Shown: positions 54,438-62,299 of the stretch, piece by piece | Layout of the letters: the number at the start of each line of letters is the position of its first letter | Position numbering within the stretch: position 1 is the first letter of the stretch | NCBI RefSeq assembly: GCF_027271155.1 | Contig: NZ_CP114542.1 | Location: 1,612,001-1,676,000 of the forward strand | Length of the DNA stretch: 64,000 bases | Reading direction: 5' to 3' | Origin: Brevundimonas subvibrioides | GTDB lineage: Bacteria; Pseudomonadota; Alphaproteobacteria; Caulobacterales; Caulobacteraceae | The notes under the pieces: generated by a model | Seen by the model: the letters and a program-made list of their open reading frames with translations, nothing else | Database searches by the model: none | What the model was told of the DNA's origin: nothing | Program-made: the position numbers and the translations under genes

Positions 54438-55394
54438 ATGGCTGACACGGCCCCCTTCGCCTCGACCCTCGCGGCTGACGCCGCCATGGTCACCGAACTG
54501 GCGGCCATCGCCTCTTGGGCCCAGATCGGGCGCGGGGATGAAAAGCACGCCGATCAGCTGGCGGTCGACGCCATGCGCACCGCGCTCAACAGCCTGGACA
54601 TCGACGGCAAGATCGTGATCGGCGAGGGCGAGCGCGACGAGGCGCCGATGCTCTATATCGGCGAGAAGGTCGGCACCGGCAAAGGTCCGGCCATCGACAT
54701 CGCCCTCGATCCGCTGGAAGGCACCACCCTGACGGCCAAGGCCATGGCCAATGCCCTGACGGTCCTGTCGATGTCGGCGGGCGGTGGCATGCTGCACGCG
54801 CCCGACACCTATATGGACAAGATCGCGATCGGGCCGGGCTATGCGCCGGGCACCGTCGATCTTGACATGACGCCGGGCGACAATGTCCGCTCCCTGGCCG
54901 CGGCCAAGGGCGTGAGACCCGACCAGATCACGGTCTGCGTCATGGACCGCCCGCGCCACGACGTCCTGATCGCCGCCCTGCGCGAGGTCGGTGCCAAGGT
55001 CATGCTGATCACCGACGGCGACGTCGCGGGGGTGATCCACACGGCTGAGCCAGAGACCGGCATCGACCTGTACCTGGGATCGGGCGGCGCGCCCGAGGGC
55101 GTTCTGGCGGCCTCTGCGCTGAAGTGCGTCGGCGGGCATTTCCAGGGACGGCTGCTGTTCCGCAACGACGATGAGCGCGCGCGGGCCCAGCGCACGGGCG
55201 TCACGGATTTCGATCGCAAGTACGACCTGCATGAACTGGTCTCGAAAGACGCCGTCTTCGCTGCCACCGGCGTGACCAAGGGGGCCATGCTGGATGGGGT
55301 TCAGATGGGTGCCCACTTCGTCACGACCCACACGCTGGTGATGGATTCCTCGACCCGGACCGTGCGCCGCATCCGCACGACCCGTCCCCTCTGA
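54438..55394 (+). CDS. glpX: class II fructose-1,6-bisphosphatase
   Basis: GlpX hydrolyses fructose 1,6-bisphosphate in gluconeogenesis. The 318-residue protein has the metal site segments KIVIGEGERDEAPML and IDIALDPLEGTTLTA, and GSGGAPEGVLAASALKC. The ATG at 54438 follows a clear AGGAG ribosome site. Its stop overlaps recJ (TGATG). Confidence 0.96.
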   Translation: MADTAPFASTLAADAAMVTELAAIASWAQIGRGDEKHADQLAVDAMRTALNSLDIDGKIVIGEGERDEAPMLYIGEKVGTGKGPAIDIALDPLEGTTLTAKAMANALTVLSMSAGGGMLHAPDTYMDKIAIGPGYAPGTVDLDMTPGDNVRSLAAAKGVRPDQITVCVMDRPRHDVLIAALREVGAKVMLITDGDVAGVIHTAEPETGIDLYLGSGGAPEGVLAASALKCVGGHFQGRLLFRNDDERARAQRTGVTDFDRKYDLHELVSKDAVFAATGVTKGAMLDGVQMGAHFVTTHTLVMDSSTRTVRRIRTTRPL

Positions 55395-57211
55395 TGGCCG
55401 ATGGACCGCCGGCCGCGTCGCTGACGCCGGGGTTCCTCGATGTCGCGCGCTCCTTGTCCGGGCGGGCCTGGAGACAGCGGCCTGCGGAGGCATCCGTCAT
55501 CCGCGCCCACATGCAGGGGCTGGGTCTGGAGGAACCGCTGGCGCGCGCCCTGGCGGCTCGCGGCGTGAAGGCGGAGGAGGGGGCCGACTTTCTGGAGCCG
55601 ACGCTGAAGGCCCTGTTTCCCAACCCGTCCAGCTTCATGGACATGGATATCGCGGCAGAGGCCATCGTGTCCGCGATCCAGACCGGCGAGCGCATCCATG
55701 TCTTCGCCGACTACGACGTCGACGGTGCCTCCAGCGCGGCCCTGCTGGTCCGCTGGTTCCGGGCGCTGGGCCACGATCTGCCCCTCTATGTCCCCGATCG
55801 CCTGACCGAGGGCTATGGCCCCAGTCCGATGGCGTTCGACCGGTTGAAGGCTTCCGGGGCCGATCTGGTCATCACGGTCGACTGCGGGGCCGCGGCGAAC
55901 GAGGCCATCGCCCATGCCTGCGCGATCGGTCTGCGCGTGGTGGTGATCGACCACCACATGATGCGCGAGGAACCGCCGGCCTGCGTCGCCGTGGTCAATC
56001 CGAACCGTCCGGGAGACACCTCGGGACAGGGCAATCTGGCGGCGGCGGGTGTCGTCTTCGTCCTGCTGGCGGCACTGAACCGCGAGGCCCGCAAGCGGGG
56101 CCTCTTTGCGGATACGCCGGAGCCCGACATTCGCCAGTGGCTGGACCTCGCGGCGCTGGGGGCCATCTGTGACGTCACCGGCCTGACCGGGTTCAACCGC
56201 GCGCTGACGGGGCTTGGCCTGAAGGTCATGTCGAACTGGGGCAATCCCGGGCTGAGGGCCTTGCTGGTCGTTGCGGGTAGCGAGCCCGGACCGGCCAAGT
56301 CGAATCATGCCGGCTTCATCCTGGGCCCCCGGATCAACGCGGGCGGCCGGATTGGTCGGGCGGATCTGGGCGCGCGTCTGTTGTCCACCGACGATCCGGA
56401 CGAGGCCCGGGCCCTGGCCGAGGAACTGGACGCCCTGAACATCGCCCGTCGCGAGGTCGAGCGCGAGGTCACCGAGACGGCGACACGCCGGGTCGAAGCC
56501 GCCGGTCATCACGCGGACGGATCGGCCGTGGTCGTCGTCTCTGGCGAAGACTGGCATCCGGGGGTGGTCGGGATCGTGGCCGGGCGGCTGCGCGAGCGGT
56601 GGCGCAAGCCCGTCGTGGTGATCGGCGTGGACGCCGTCGCAGGCGTCGGAAAGGGCTCGGGGCGATCGCAGCCGGGCATGAATCTGGGCCGCGCGATCCA
56701 GGCGGCCTGGCGCGAGGGCCTTCTGATGGCCGGCGGCGGCCATGCCATGGCGGCCGGCCTGACCGTCCGTCCCGACGGTATCGACGCCCTGCGGGGTTTT
56801 CTGAACACGGTGCTCGCCGGAGAACAGGCCGACGCCGACGCGCTGGACTGGGTCGAGGTGGATGCCTTGATCGATCCGGGTGCCGCGACGCGCGCGCTGT
56901 TCGAGGGATTCGAACGTCTGGCCCCCTTCGGCCCTGCCAACCCCGAGCCGCTGTTCGCCCTCAGCGGCGTTCAGGCCCGCGAGCCGGTACAGATGAACGG
57001 CGGCCATGTGCGATGCCGCCTCGTCGGAGCGGACGGATCGGCGGTCAAGGCGATCGCCTGGCGGTGTGCGGACCTGCCGACGGGCAAGGCCCTGCTGGCC
57101 GGGCAGGGCGGTCTGAGCGTCGTCGGTCGTCTGAAGGCGGACGACTGGAACGGGCGCAGGGGCGTTCAGCTGGAGATCGAGGACATCGCCGATCCCCGTA
57201 TGGCGGTTTAG
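55394..57211 (+). CDS. recJ: single-stranded-DNA-specific exonuclease RecJ
   Basis: RecJ degrades single-stranded DNA 5' to 3' in recombination and repair. The 605-residue protein contains the DHH-family motifs VFADYDVDGASSAALL, VDCGAAANEAI, VVVIDHH and, in the DHHA1 domain, GPRINAGGRIGRADLGARLL and AGGGHAMAAGLTV. Length and start fit the family. It is coupled to glpX by overlap. tRNA-Glu follows. Confidence 0.96.
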   Translation: MADGPPAASLTPGFLDVARSLSGRAWRQRPAEASVIRAHMQGLGLEEPLARALAARGVKAEEGADFLEPTLKALFPNPSSFMDMDIAAEAIVSAIQTGERIHVFADYDVDGASSAALLVRWFRALGHDLPLYVPDRLTEGYGPSPMAFDRLKASGADLVITVDCGAAANEAIAHACAIGLRVVVIDHHMMREEPPACVAVVNPNRPGDTSGQGNLAAAGVVFVLLAALNREARKRGLFADTPEPDIRQWLDLAALGAICDVTGLTGFNRALTGLGLKVMSNWGNPGLRALLVVAGSEPGPAKSNHAGFILGPRINAGGRIGRADLGARLLSTDDPDEARALAEELDALNIARREVEREVTETATRRVEAAGHHADGSAVVVVSGEDWHPGVVGIVAGRLRERWRKPVVVIGVDAVAGVGKGSGRSQPGMNLGRAIQAAWREGLLMAGGGHAMAAGLTVRPDGIDALRGFLNTVLAGEQADADALDWVEVDALIDPGAATRALFEGFERLAPFGPANPEPLFALSGVQAREPVQMNGGHVRCRLVGADGSAVKAIAWRCADLPTGKALLAGQGGLSVVGRLKADDWNGRRGVQLEIEDIADPRMAV

Positions 57212-57224
57212 GTCGAAACGCCGC

Positions 57225-57251
57225 TTGCGCCCCCCGGAATCGCCCGCTATA
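57225..57251 (+). promoter_or_regulatory. sigma70-type promoter of tRNA-Glu
   Basis: TTGCGC (57225-57230) and GCTATA (57246-57251) are separated by 15 bases, the same layout as the tRNA-Pro promoter at 46712. They lie 19 bases before the tRNA-Glu gene. Confidence 0.6.
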
Positions 57252-57270
57252 TCGCCCGCTCTCGCGCAGC

Positions 57271-57345
57271 GGTCCCTTCGTCTATCGGTTAGGACGTCAG
57301 GTTTTCAACCTGAAAAGAGGGGTTCGACTCCCCTAGGGACTGCCA
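57271..57345 (+). tRNA. tRNA-Glu (anticodon TTC)
   Basis: A 75-base cloverleaf with acceptor arms GGTCCCT and AGGGACT (one G-T pair at the end). The anticodon stem TCAGG/CCTGA encloses loop TTTTCAA, giving anticodon TTC; T-arm GAGGG GTTCGAC TCCCC, and CCA is encoded. The region after its 3' end changes sharply in base composition. Confidence 0.95.
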
Positions 57346-57481
57346 CGCGGGATTTCCCCAATAAAATCAGATAAATAACCCCCGGTTCGGGCGAGGTTTT
57401 CTACGGTTTTTTCTACGTTCTTTATGCGCTTTCGGCGCTTCTCATCTGGCGTCATGATCGGGCGCTTGCGGAAGGGCTAGA

Positions 57482-58063
57482 ATGACCAAGCGCGACCCTA
57501 AACCTATGACTGCGGAAGAGCTTCGGATCATCGATTTGGATGACGACGTGCTTCGAGAAGAGCACTCCCATCTGTCTTTTGATGCGATGCGATTGAAGGA
57601 TCGGGTATCTGGGCTGATGCTAAGACAGGTTGGGCTTTCCTGCCTTATCAGTACCGCCTTGATGGCGTGTTCGCCACCTAATCGGCTATATGAAAAGGTG
57701 CCGTTTCCGGTGTTGACCTCAATGGCTTGCACACTGGAGCCCGTCCACAATGGCGTGCTGAATCCCACATACCTTCGAGAGAGTTCGCGCGACGCACTTA
57801 CCTTTGCCATCACCAACCTAAATGCCGAGGCAAAGACAGCGTCGCTTGGTGGAAACAACGGGGCAGAGACGGTCGAGTATCGTTTTGATGGCGATCAGAT
57901 GCAGTTCATCGAAACAACGATGACCGGCAACTTCACATTGACGACCGTTTTTGCGCCCCCTGAAGTTGGAAAGCCGATGCCAGCGGTGCACTCACGCCAC
58001 ATCGAACTCTCCCCGGCAAACGTCTCAATCTCGCAATACGCGGGGGAGTGCGTGGCAGGATGA
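57482..58063 (+). CDS. putative lipoprotein of unknown function in an AT-richer islet
   Basis: From the ATG at 57482, with a good GGAAGGG ribosome site, the protein has 193 residues: a hydrophilic 45-residue N-terminus, then a classic lipoprotein signal (MLRQVGLSCLISTALMAC, lipobox Cys at about residue 63). Starting at ATG 57617 would give a normal signal peptide but has no visible ribosome site. The mature part is unlike any family I know. Base composition is clearly lower in GC than the neighbours, which points to acquisition. Confidence 0.6.
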   Translation: MTKRDPKPMTAEELRIIDLDDDVLREEHSHLSFDAMRLKDRVSGLMLRQVGLSCLISTALMACSPPNRLYEKVPFPVLTSMACTLEPVHNGVLNPTYLRESSRDALTFAITNLNAEAKTASLGGNNGAETVEYRFDGDQMQFIETTMTGNFTLTTVFAPPEVGKPMPAVHSRHIELSPANVSISQYAGECVAG

Positions 58064-58084
58064 AATCCGCTCGCCTTTACCTAT

Positions 58085-58978
58085 TTAGTCGGCGGGCAGC
58101 ATGTCGCTCATTGCTTGCTGGAGCGGACCGGCCACCTGGTTAATCCGATCCTGAATGGTCTTGCGGTAAGCGAGCTGTGCATCCCAGCTATCGATTAGCG
58201 TCGCAACGCGAACGCCAACGATAGGATCAAGCCGACCGCCGAACATGGGTATCTCGCACCCCAGAGGGTCTAAATCCTCTGCAATTTGCGTCACCTGTTT
58301 AGTAACCGTGTTGATCGTCAGACGGACACGGCGACAATCCGTCATTGATTCGGCATCGAGGATGCCGTCCTGCCAGCTCTTAATCTCGTAAATGTCCTCC
58401 GACGCACTAAGAGTGTATGAGTCAGTAGATGTGGACGATGGAGCGAGGGACGGACCACTCGCATTTAGAATTTTGTCCGAACAGAAGCCTTCGGATATCT
58501 GGCAGACTATTTCTGATCTATTCAAAGGGAATGCCATGTCTGGCATAGACCATGAACCGGAAGCGTAGATGGACCCGCTGCCGCTATCATATACCGCGAC
58601 GCTGAAACCCATTCCGGGCGACAAGGTGGTCAAGCGGGAGAGGAACGCCAAACGGGTCAGCTGTTCATACTCTGCGAACGTCAGCGACCCATCGGCTACA
58701 AGTCCGCTTTTTGTTTCAAACTGAACTATCGCAGCTACCGTGTCGGCATCGGTCAGCGGTTCGAACGGTGTCCGAAGATCAACTGGGTAGAACAAGTCTG
58801 CCAGGCTCCGTCGCACCATGAACCTGAACGGCTCGATGGGCAGTGTAGTGTTTTCGGCTTCCGCCAGCTGCGCAAAAGCCGCTTCCATCGGAAGCGACCT
58901 TACAGCCTCATAGTCATCTGTCTGCGCCAATGCGGGAGATGACAGAGCAAAGGTCGCCACGAAGGCCAAAACACGCAT
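58085..58978 (-). CDS. exported protein of unknown function, with a peptidoglycan-binding-like motif
   Basis: The 297-residue protein (ATG at 58978, GGAG ribosome site, signal [19 protein letters not shown]) has a segment, [31 protein letters not shown] at about residues 75-105, whose spacing resembles a peptidoglycan-binding repeat with its (Q/E)F...GL..DG pattern. Four Cys residues in the second half may form disulfides. The rest is unrecognised. GC content is low for the window. Converges with the islet lipoprotein. Confidence 0.65.
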   Translation of the reverse strand: MRVLAFVATFALSSPALAQTDDYEAVRSLPMEAAFAQLAEAENTTLPIEPFRFMVRRSLADLFYPVDLRTPFEPLTDADTVAAIVQFETKSGLVADGSLTFAEYEQLTRLAFLSRLTTLSPGMGFSVAVYDSGSGSIYASGSWSMPDMAFPLNRSEIVCQISEGFCSDKILNASGPSLAPSSTSTDSYTLSASEDIYEIKSWQDGILDAESMTDCRRVRLTINTVTKQVTQIAEDLDPLGCEIPMFGGRLDPIVGVRVATLIDSWDAQLAYRKTIQDRINQVAGPLQQAMSDMLPAD

Positions 58979-59150
58979 TTCTGTACTCCGAGCACGCGCC
59001 TTGCGTCGTGAAAATGGGCGCTTTTGCACATCGTTCGACCGGTCGCTGACGTCCGCAAGGCAAGAAACGTGCGTTTTTCGCTTTTCCAGCGTTCATGGAA
59101 CCGTGTTAAATGGTAAACGTCCTGCATGGCCTGCAGGCGGGGGGCTGGAC

Positions 59151-59711
59151 GTGTCTGAATTTGAGAGCCTGGAGGCGACCGATGTGGTCCGGGTCGCCGG
59201 GCGCGTAAAGTGGTTCGATCCGGGAAAGGGCTACGGTTTCATCGTGCCCGACGACCCGACGCAGACCGATCACAAGGACGTTCTCCTGCATATCTCCAGC
59301 CTGCGGGATGCCGGTATGGATCTGGCGGGTGAGGGCGCTGTGATCCATTGCGACTGCGCCCGGCGCGCCAAGGGCTGGCAGGTCGTTCAGGTTCACGAAC
59401 TCGGAGCCGGCGCGCCGGAGATGGTCGCGCCCCGGCGGACGGGATACGACGGACTGAAGTCCGATTCCCGCAGCCTGTCGGCGTTTCCAACCGCAACGGG
59501 CAATCTGGAACCGGCCGTCGTAAAATGGTTCAACCGCACCAAGGGATACGGTTTCGTGGTGCGCGAAACCGATCCGGGCGATATCTTCGTTCATATCGAG
59601 ACCTTGCGTCGTTGCGGGCTGGACGATCTGGTCCCCGGCGAAACGGTCGCGGTGCGCTTCGCGTCAGGGCCCAAGGGCCTGGTGGTGGCCGAAATCAAGC
59701 CGGGCGGCTGA
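59151..59711 (+). CDS. cold-shock protein with two cold-shock domains
   Basis: The 186-residue protein carries two cold-shock domains. The first has [19 protein letters not shown] and [10 protein letters not shown]; the second has [18 protein letters not shown] and [10 protein letters not shown]. Both keep the RNP1 and RNP2 aromatic residues, joined by a linker of about 40 residues. Caulobacter CspC and CspD have this two-domain form. The GTG start at 59151 follows a GGGGGG run acting as ribosome site; longer frames run into the islet. Nucleic-acid chaperone activity is the family role. Confidence 0.93.
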   Translation: MSEFESLEATDVVRVAGRVKWFDPGKGYGFIVPDDPTQTDHKDVLLHISSLRDAGMDLAGEGAVIHCDCARRAKGWQVVQVHELGAGAPEMVAPRRTGYDGLKSDSRSLSAFPTATGNLEPAVVKWFNRTKGYGFVVRETDPGDIFVHIETLRRCGLDDLVPGETVAVRFASGPKGLVVAEIKPGG

Positions 59712-59732
59712 TCCCGCCCTGAAAGGGCGAAT

Positions 59733-60209
59733 ATGCTATCGAGACGTTTGCTGATCGCCGCAGGGCTGGGACTGGCGCTCCTGACGGGGGCTTGCGCCAG
59801 GGAGGCGGGGCCGGTCGACGCCGCGGGTCGCCCTCTTGAACCGTTGACCATCGTCACCGCGAGCGGCGAGCACCCGTTCCTGGTCGAGATCGCCGACGAT
59901 GAGGCCGAGCGGCAGCGCGGGCTGATGTTCCGCCCGCCGCTGGAGGAGGATCGCGGCATGTTGTTCCAGTTCCCCGTCGCCGAAGAACAGGGCTTCTGGA
60001 TGAAGAACACGCCCAGCTCGCTGGACATCATCTACATCGATCCGACCGGCCGCATCATCTCGATCGCGAGCCACGCCACGCCGTACTCGGAAGTGACATT
60101 GCCGTCGAACGGGGCCGCCAATGGCGTGCTGGAGTTGCGGGCGGGCCGCGCCGAGGAAATCGGGGCCGTGCCGGGTTCGACCGTCAGACATCCCTTTTTC
60201 AAGCCCTGA
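59733..60209 (+). CDS. DUF192 domain-containing lipoprotein
   Basis: The 158-residue protein has a lipoprotein signal (LLTGAC, Cys21) and a DUF192 domain with EIADDEAERQRGLMFRPPLEEDRGMLF, FWMKNTPSSLDIIYID and the C-terminal VLELRAGRAEEIG. The family's function is unknown; members are exported in many bacteria. It starts 21 bases after the cold-shock gene and may be read with it. Confidence 0.9.
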   Translation: MLSRRLLIAAGLGLALLTGACAREAGPVDAAGRPLEPLTIVTASGEHPFLVEIADDEAERQRGLMFRPPLEEDRGMLFQFPVAEEQGFWMKNTPSSLDIIYIDPTGRIISIASHATPYSEVTLPSNGAANGVLELRAGRAEEIGAVPGSTVRHPFFKP

Positions 60210-60258
60210 GGCCATCTTCCCGTTGCGGCGCAGGCCGGATGCTGGCAGACCGCTCCGC

Positions 60259-60335
<77 letters not shown>

Positions 60336-60347
60336 CGCCCTCTTGAT

Positions 60348-60389
60348 GGGGGCTACCGCTCGCGACGCGGTCGCTCGCTGCTTGAGCCC
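60348..60389 (+). repeat. tRNA-linked short repeat, copy A
   Basis: This segment begins GGGGGCTACCGCTCGCGAC and ends GCTGCTTGAGCCC. It shares the GGCTA...CGGTCG...CTTGAGC frame with copies B (60401), C (60771) and D (60823). It starts 12 bases after the tRNA-Pro. Confidence 0.6.
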
Positions 60390-60400
60390 ATTATTGGTAA

Positions 60401-60441
60401 GGGTGGCTATCGCTTCGCACGCGGCGCTCAGCTGGTTGAGC
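60401..60441 (+). repeat. tRNA-linked short repeat, copy B (diverged)
   Basis: The segment begins GGGTGGCTATCGCTTCGCAC and ends GGTTGAGCGACC. It is the most diverged of the four related units. It lies before the complex I subunit gene. Confidence 0.4.
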
Positions 60442-60463
60442 GACCTTTAGTGGAGATACCATC

Positions 60464-60769
60464 ATGCTGGCTCGCATCTATCGCCCCGCCAAGACCGCAA
60501 TGCAGTCGGGCAAGGCCAAGTCGAGGGACTGGCGGCTGGATTTCGAACCCGCGTCTGCGCGCACCATCGATCCGCTGATGGGCTGGACCAGTTCCTCGGA
60601 CATGAACGGCCAGGTGCGCCTTTCGTTCGAGACCCGCGAGGAGGCCGTCGCCTATGCGGAGCGGCACGGCATTCCATTCCGGCTGCACGAGCCGCAGGAG
60701 CCGCCTGTCATCCTGAAGGCCTATGCCGACAATTTCGCCACCAATCGCAAACAGCCCTGGACGCATTGA
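60464..60769 (+). CDS. NDUFS4-type subunit of respiratory complex I
   Basis: The 101-residue protein matches the ETC complex I subunit family (NDUFS4, 18 kDa), a supernumerary subunit present in Alphaproteobacteria and mitochondria. It sits on the peripheral arm and helps stabilise the electron input module. Diagnostic segments are ARIYRPAKTAMQSGKAKSRDWRL, DPLMGWTSSSDMNGQVRLSFETREEAVAYAE and YADNFATNRKQPWTH. The nuo operon is not in the window. It stands alone between tRNA genes and short repeats. Confidence 0.95.
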   Translation: MLARIYRPAKTAMQSGKAKSRDWRLDFEPASARTIDPLMGWTSSSDMNGQVRLSFETREEAVAYAERHGIPFRLHEPQEPPVILKAYADNFATNRKQPWTH

Positions 60770-60770
60770 A

Positions 60771-60815
60771 GGGGCGGCTATCGCTCCCGACACGGTCGGT
60801 CGCGACTTGAGCCGC
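60771..60815 (+). repeat. tRNA-linked short repeat, copy C
   Basis: This 45-base unit begins GGGGCGGCTATCGCTCCCGA and ends GACTTGAGCCGC. It is nearly identical to copy D eight bases later and begins just after the complex I gene stop. Confidence 0.75.
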
Positions 60816-60822
60816 AGTGTCG

Positions 60823-60867
60823 AGGGCGGCTATCCCTCCCGACACGGTCGGTCGCTACTTGAGCCGC
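60823..60867 (+). repeat. tRNA-linked short repeat, copy D
   Basis: This unit shares CCCGACACGGTCGGTCGC and CTTGAGCCGC with copy C, with one or two base differences. It contains an internal palindrome CCGACACGGTCGG. It lies 57 bases before tRNA-Arg. Confidence 0.75.
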
Positions 60868-60923
60868 GACAGGGTTTGCGGCTAACGCACCCTCTGCGGG
60901 CCATGGTTTGTCCCGCGCCAGGA

Positions 60924-61000
60924 GCACCCATAGCTCAACCGGATAGAGCACCCGCCTTCTAAGCGGGATGTTGCAGGTTCGAGTCCTGCTGGGTGCGCCA
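60924..61000 (+). tRNA. tRNA-Arg (anticodon TCT)
   Basis: A 77-base cloverleaf with acceptor arms GCACCCA and TGGGTGC. The anticodon stem CCCGC/GCGGG encloses loop CTTCTAA, giving anticodon TCT. The T-arm is GCAGG TTCGAGT CCTGC, and CCA is encoded. It decodes AGA, with AGG by wobble. Confidence 0.95.
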
Positions 61001-61035
61001 TCTCCCTGAAGCCGGGCGAAGCCCGAAATCGACGG

Positions 61036-62208
61036 TCAGGCGCTCCGCCAGCCTTCGAGGGCGGCGTCCAGATCGGCGATCAGTTCGACCGGGTCTTCCA
61101 GCCCGATGTGCAACCGCAGCAGCGGCCCCTCCAGGCGGGGCGGCGCCGTCCTCCAGGCCATCTGCGGCGTCTCGTATGTAATCAGGCTCTCGAACCCGCC
61201 CCAGGAATAGCCGAGGCCGAAGAGGGTCAGCCGGTCGAGCAGCGCATGAGCCGCTGCCGCGTCGCCGCCGTTCATGACCACCCCGAACAGGGATGCCGCG
61301 CCGACATGGTCACGAGCCCAGATGGCGTGGTTCGGGTCACCCGCCATGGCGGGATAGAGCACACGGGACACCTCCGGCCGCGCGGCCAGCCACTTCGCAA
61401 TCTCCAGCGCGGACCGGGCCTGTTCGGCATATCTCAAGGGCAGGGTTCGCAGGCCCCTGAGCGCCAGCCAGGCGTCGTCGGGCGACACGCACACGCCGAT
61501 GTCCTCCACCGCTTCGGCCAAGGCGCTACAGACGTCGGGCCGGACGGCCGACACCGCGCCCAGCATCAGGTCGGAGTGACCGCCGACATATTTGGTCAGG
61601 GCCTGCACACTGACGTCCACCGCTTGCGCCAGGGGCTTGAACCCGAGCCCCGCCGCCCAGGTGTTGTCCGTCACCGTCAAAATGCCCCGCGAGCGGGCTT
61701 CGGCGGCCAGCGCAGGGACATCGATCATCTCGAAGGTCAGCGATGAAGGGGATTCGATCAGGATCAGCCGGGTACGCTCCCCGATGGACGCGGCGATTTC
61801 GGCGGCGGAGGCTTCGGCAGGATGGAACCGGGAGCTGATGCCCCGGGCGACCAGGTGACGGTTCAGGAAGCGTCGGACAGGGCCATAGACGGCATCCGTC
61901 GTCAGGATCTCGTCTCCCGGACGCGTCAGAGCCAGGAGTGGCAGGGTGACGGCCATCAGACCCGACGGTGCAAGCCAACAGTCGGACGCGCCTTCGAGGT
62001 CGGCGATCGCCCGTCGCAGCGCGGCCTGCGAGGCCGTGCCCTCGATTCCATAGAGTGGTCCCAGCGACCCGTCGCGCATGTCGCCGACGGAGTCGGACAG
62101 CAGGGTAGACGCCCGCTCTATGGGTGGATTGACCGGCCGACGGCCGCGGCCGCGTCGTGTGGCGGTCGCGATCAGTCGCGTGCGATCGGAAAGCGGTGCC
62201 ACCGGCAT
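61036..62208 (-). CDS. metC: cystathionine beta-lyase (trans-sulfuration PLP enzyme)
   Basis: The roughly 390-residue PLP enzyme belongs to the Cys/Met metabolism family. It shows LYGIEGTASQAALRRAIADLEGA, DEILTTDAVYGPVRRF, TVTDNTWAAGLGFKP and the cofactor Lys in QALTKYVGGHSDLM. YSWGGFESL near the C-terminus is typical of cystathionine beta-lyase (MetC), which yields homocysteine. The start is uncertain: ATG 62208 has GGAG touching it, while GTG 62202 has the same GGAG at ideal distance; 62280 is unlikely as it meets the divergent gene. Other trans-sulfuration specificities cannot be fully excluded. Confidence 0.9.
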   Translation of the reverse strand: MPVAPLSDRTRLIATATRRGRGRRPVNPPIERASTLLSDSVGDMRDGSLGPLYGIEGTASQAALRRAIADLEGASDCWLAPSGLMAVTLPLLALTRPGDEILTTDAVYGPVRRFLNRHLVARGISSRFHPAEASAAEIAASIGERTRLILIESPSSLTFEMIDVPALAAEARSRGILTVTDNTWAAGLGFKPLAQAVDVSVQALTKYVGGHSDLMLGAVSAVRPDVCSALAEAVEDIGVCVSPDDAWLALRGLRTLPLRYAEQARSALEIAKWLAARPEVSRVLYPAMAGDPNHAIWARDHVGAASLFGVVMNGGDAAAAHALLDRLTLFGLGYSWGGFESLITYETPQMAWRTAPPRLEGPLLRLHIGLEDPVELIADLDAALEGWRSA

Positions 62209-62299
62209 CTCCAGGGTTGCGGAGGGATCGTCAAAGTCTTCTAAAGCAGCGGGGTGCCGCGGGCGACGGGAGTCGCGCATGTGCAATGCAGGACGAAAC

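Noticed and set aside
59105..59120. CtrA-like site before the cold-shock gene
   Set aside because: GTTAAATGGTAAAC only partly resembles the CtrA consensus, with mismatches in both halves.
57346..59150. Possible integrative element with integrase at tRNA-Glu
   Set aside because: No integrase or recombinase reading frame, and no second copy of the tRNA 3' end, was found; only the composition and position remain as hints.
60771..60867. Possible CRISPR array
   Set aside because: Only two close repeat units separated by a few bases, no unique spacers of normal size and no cas genes in the window.
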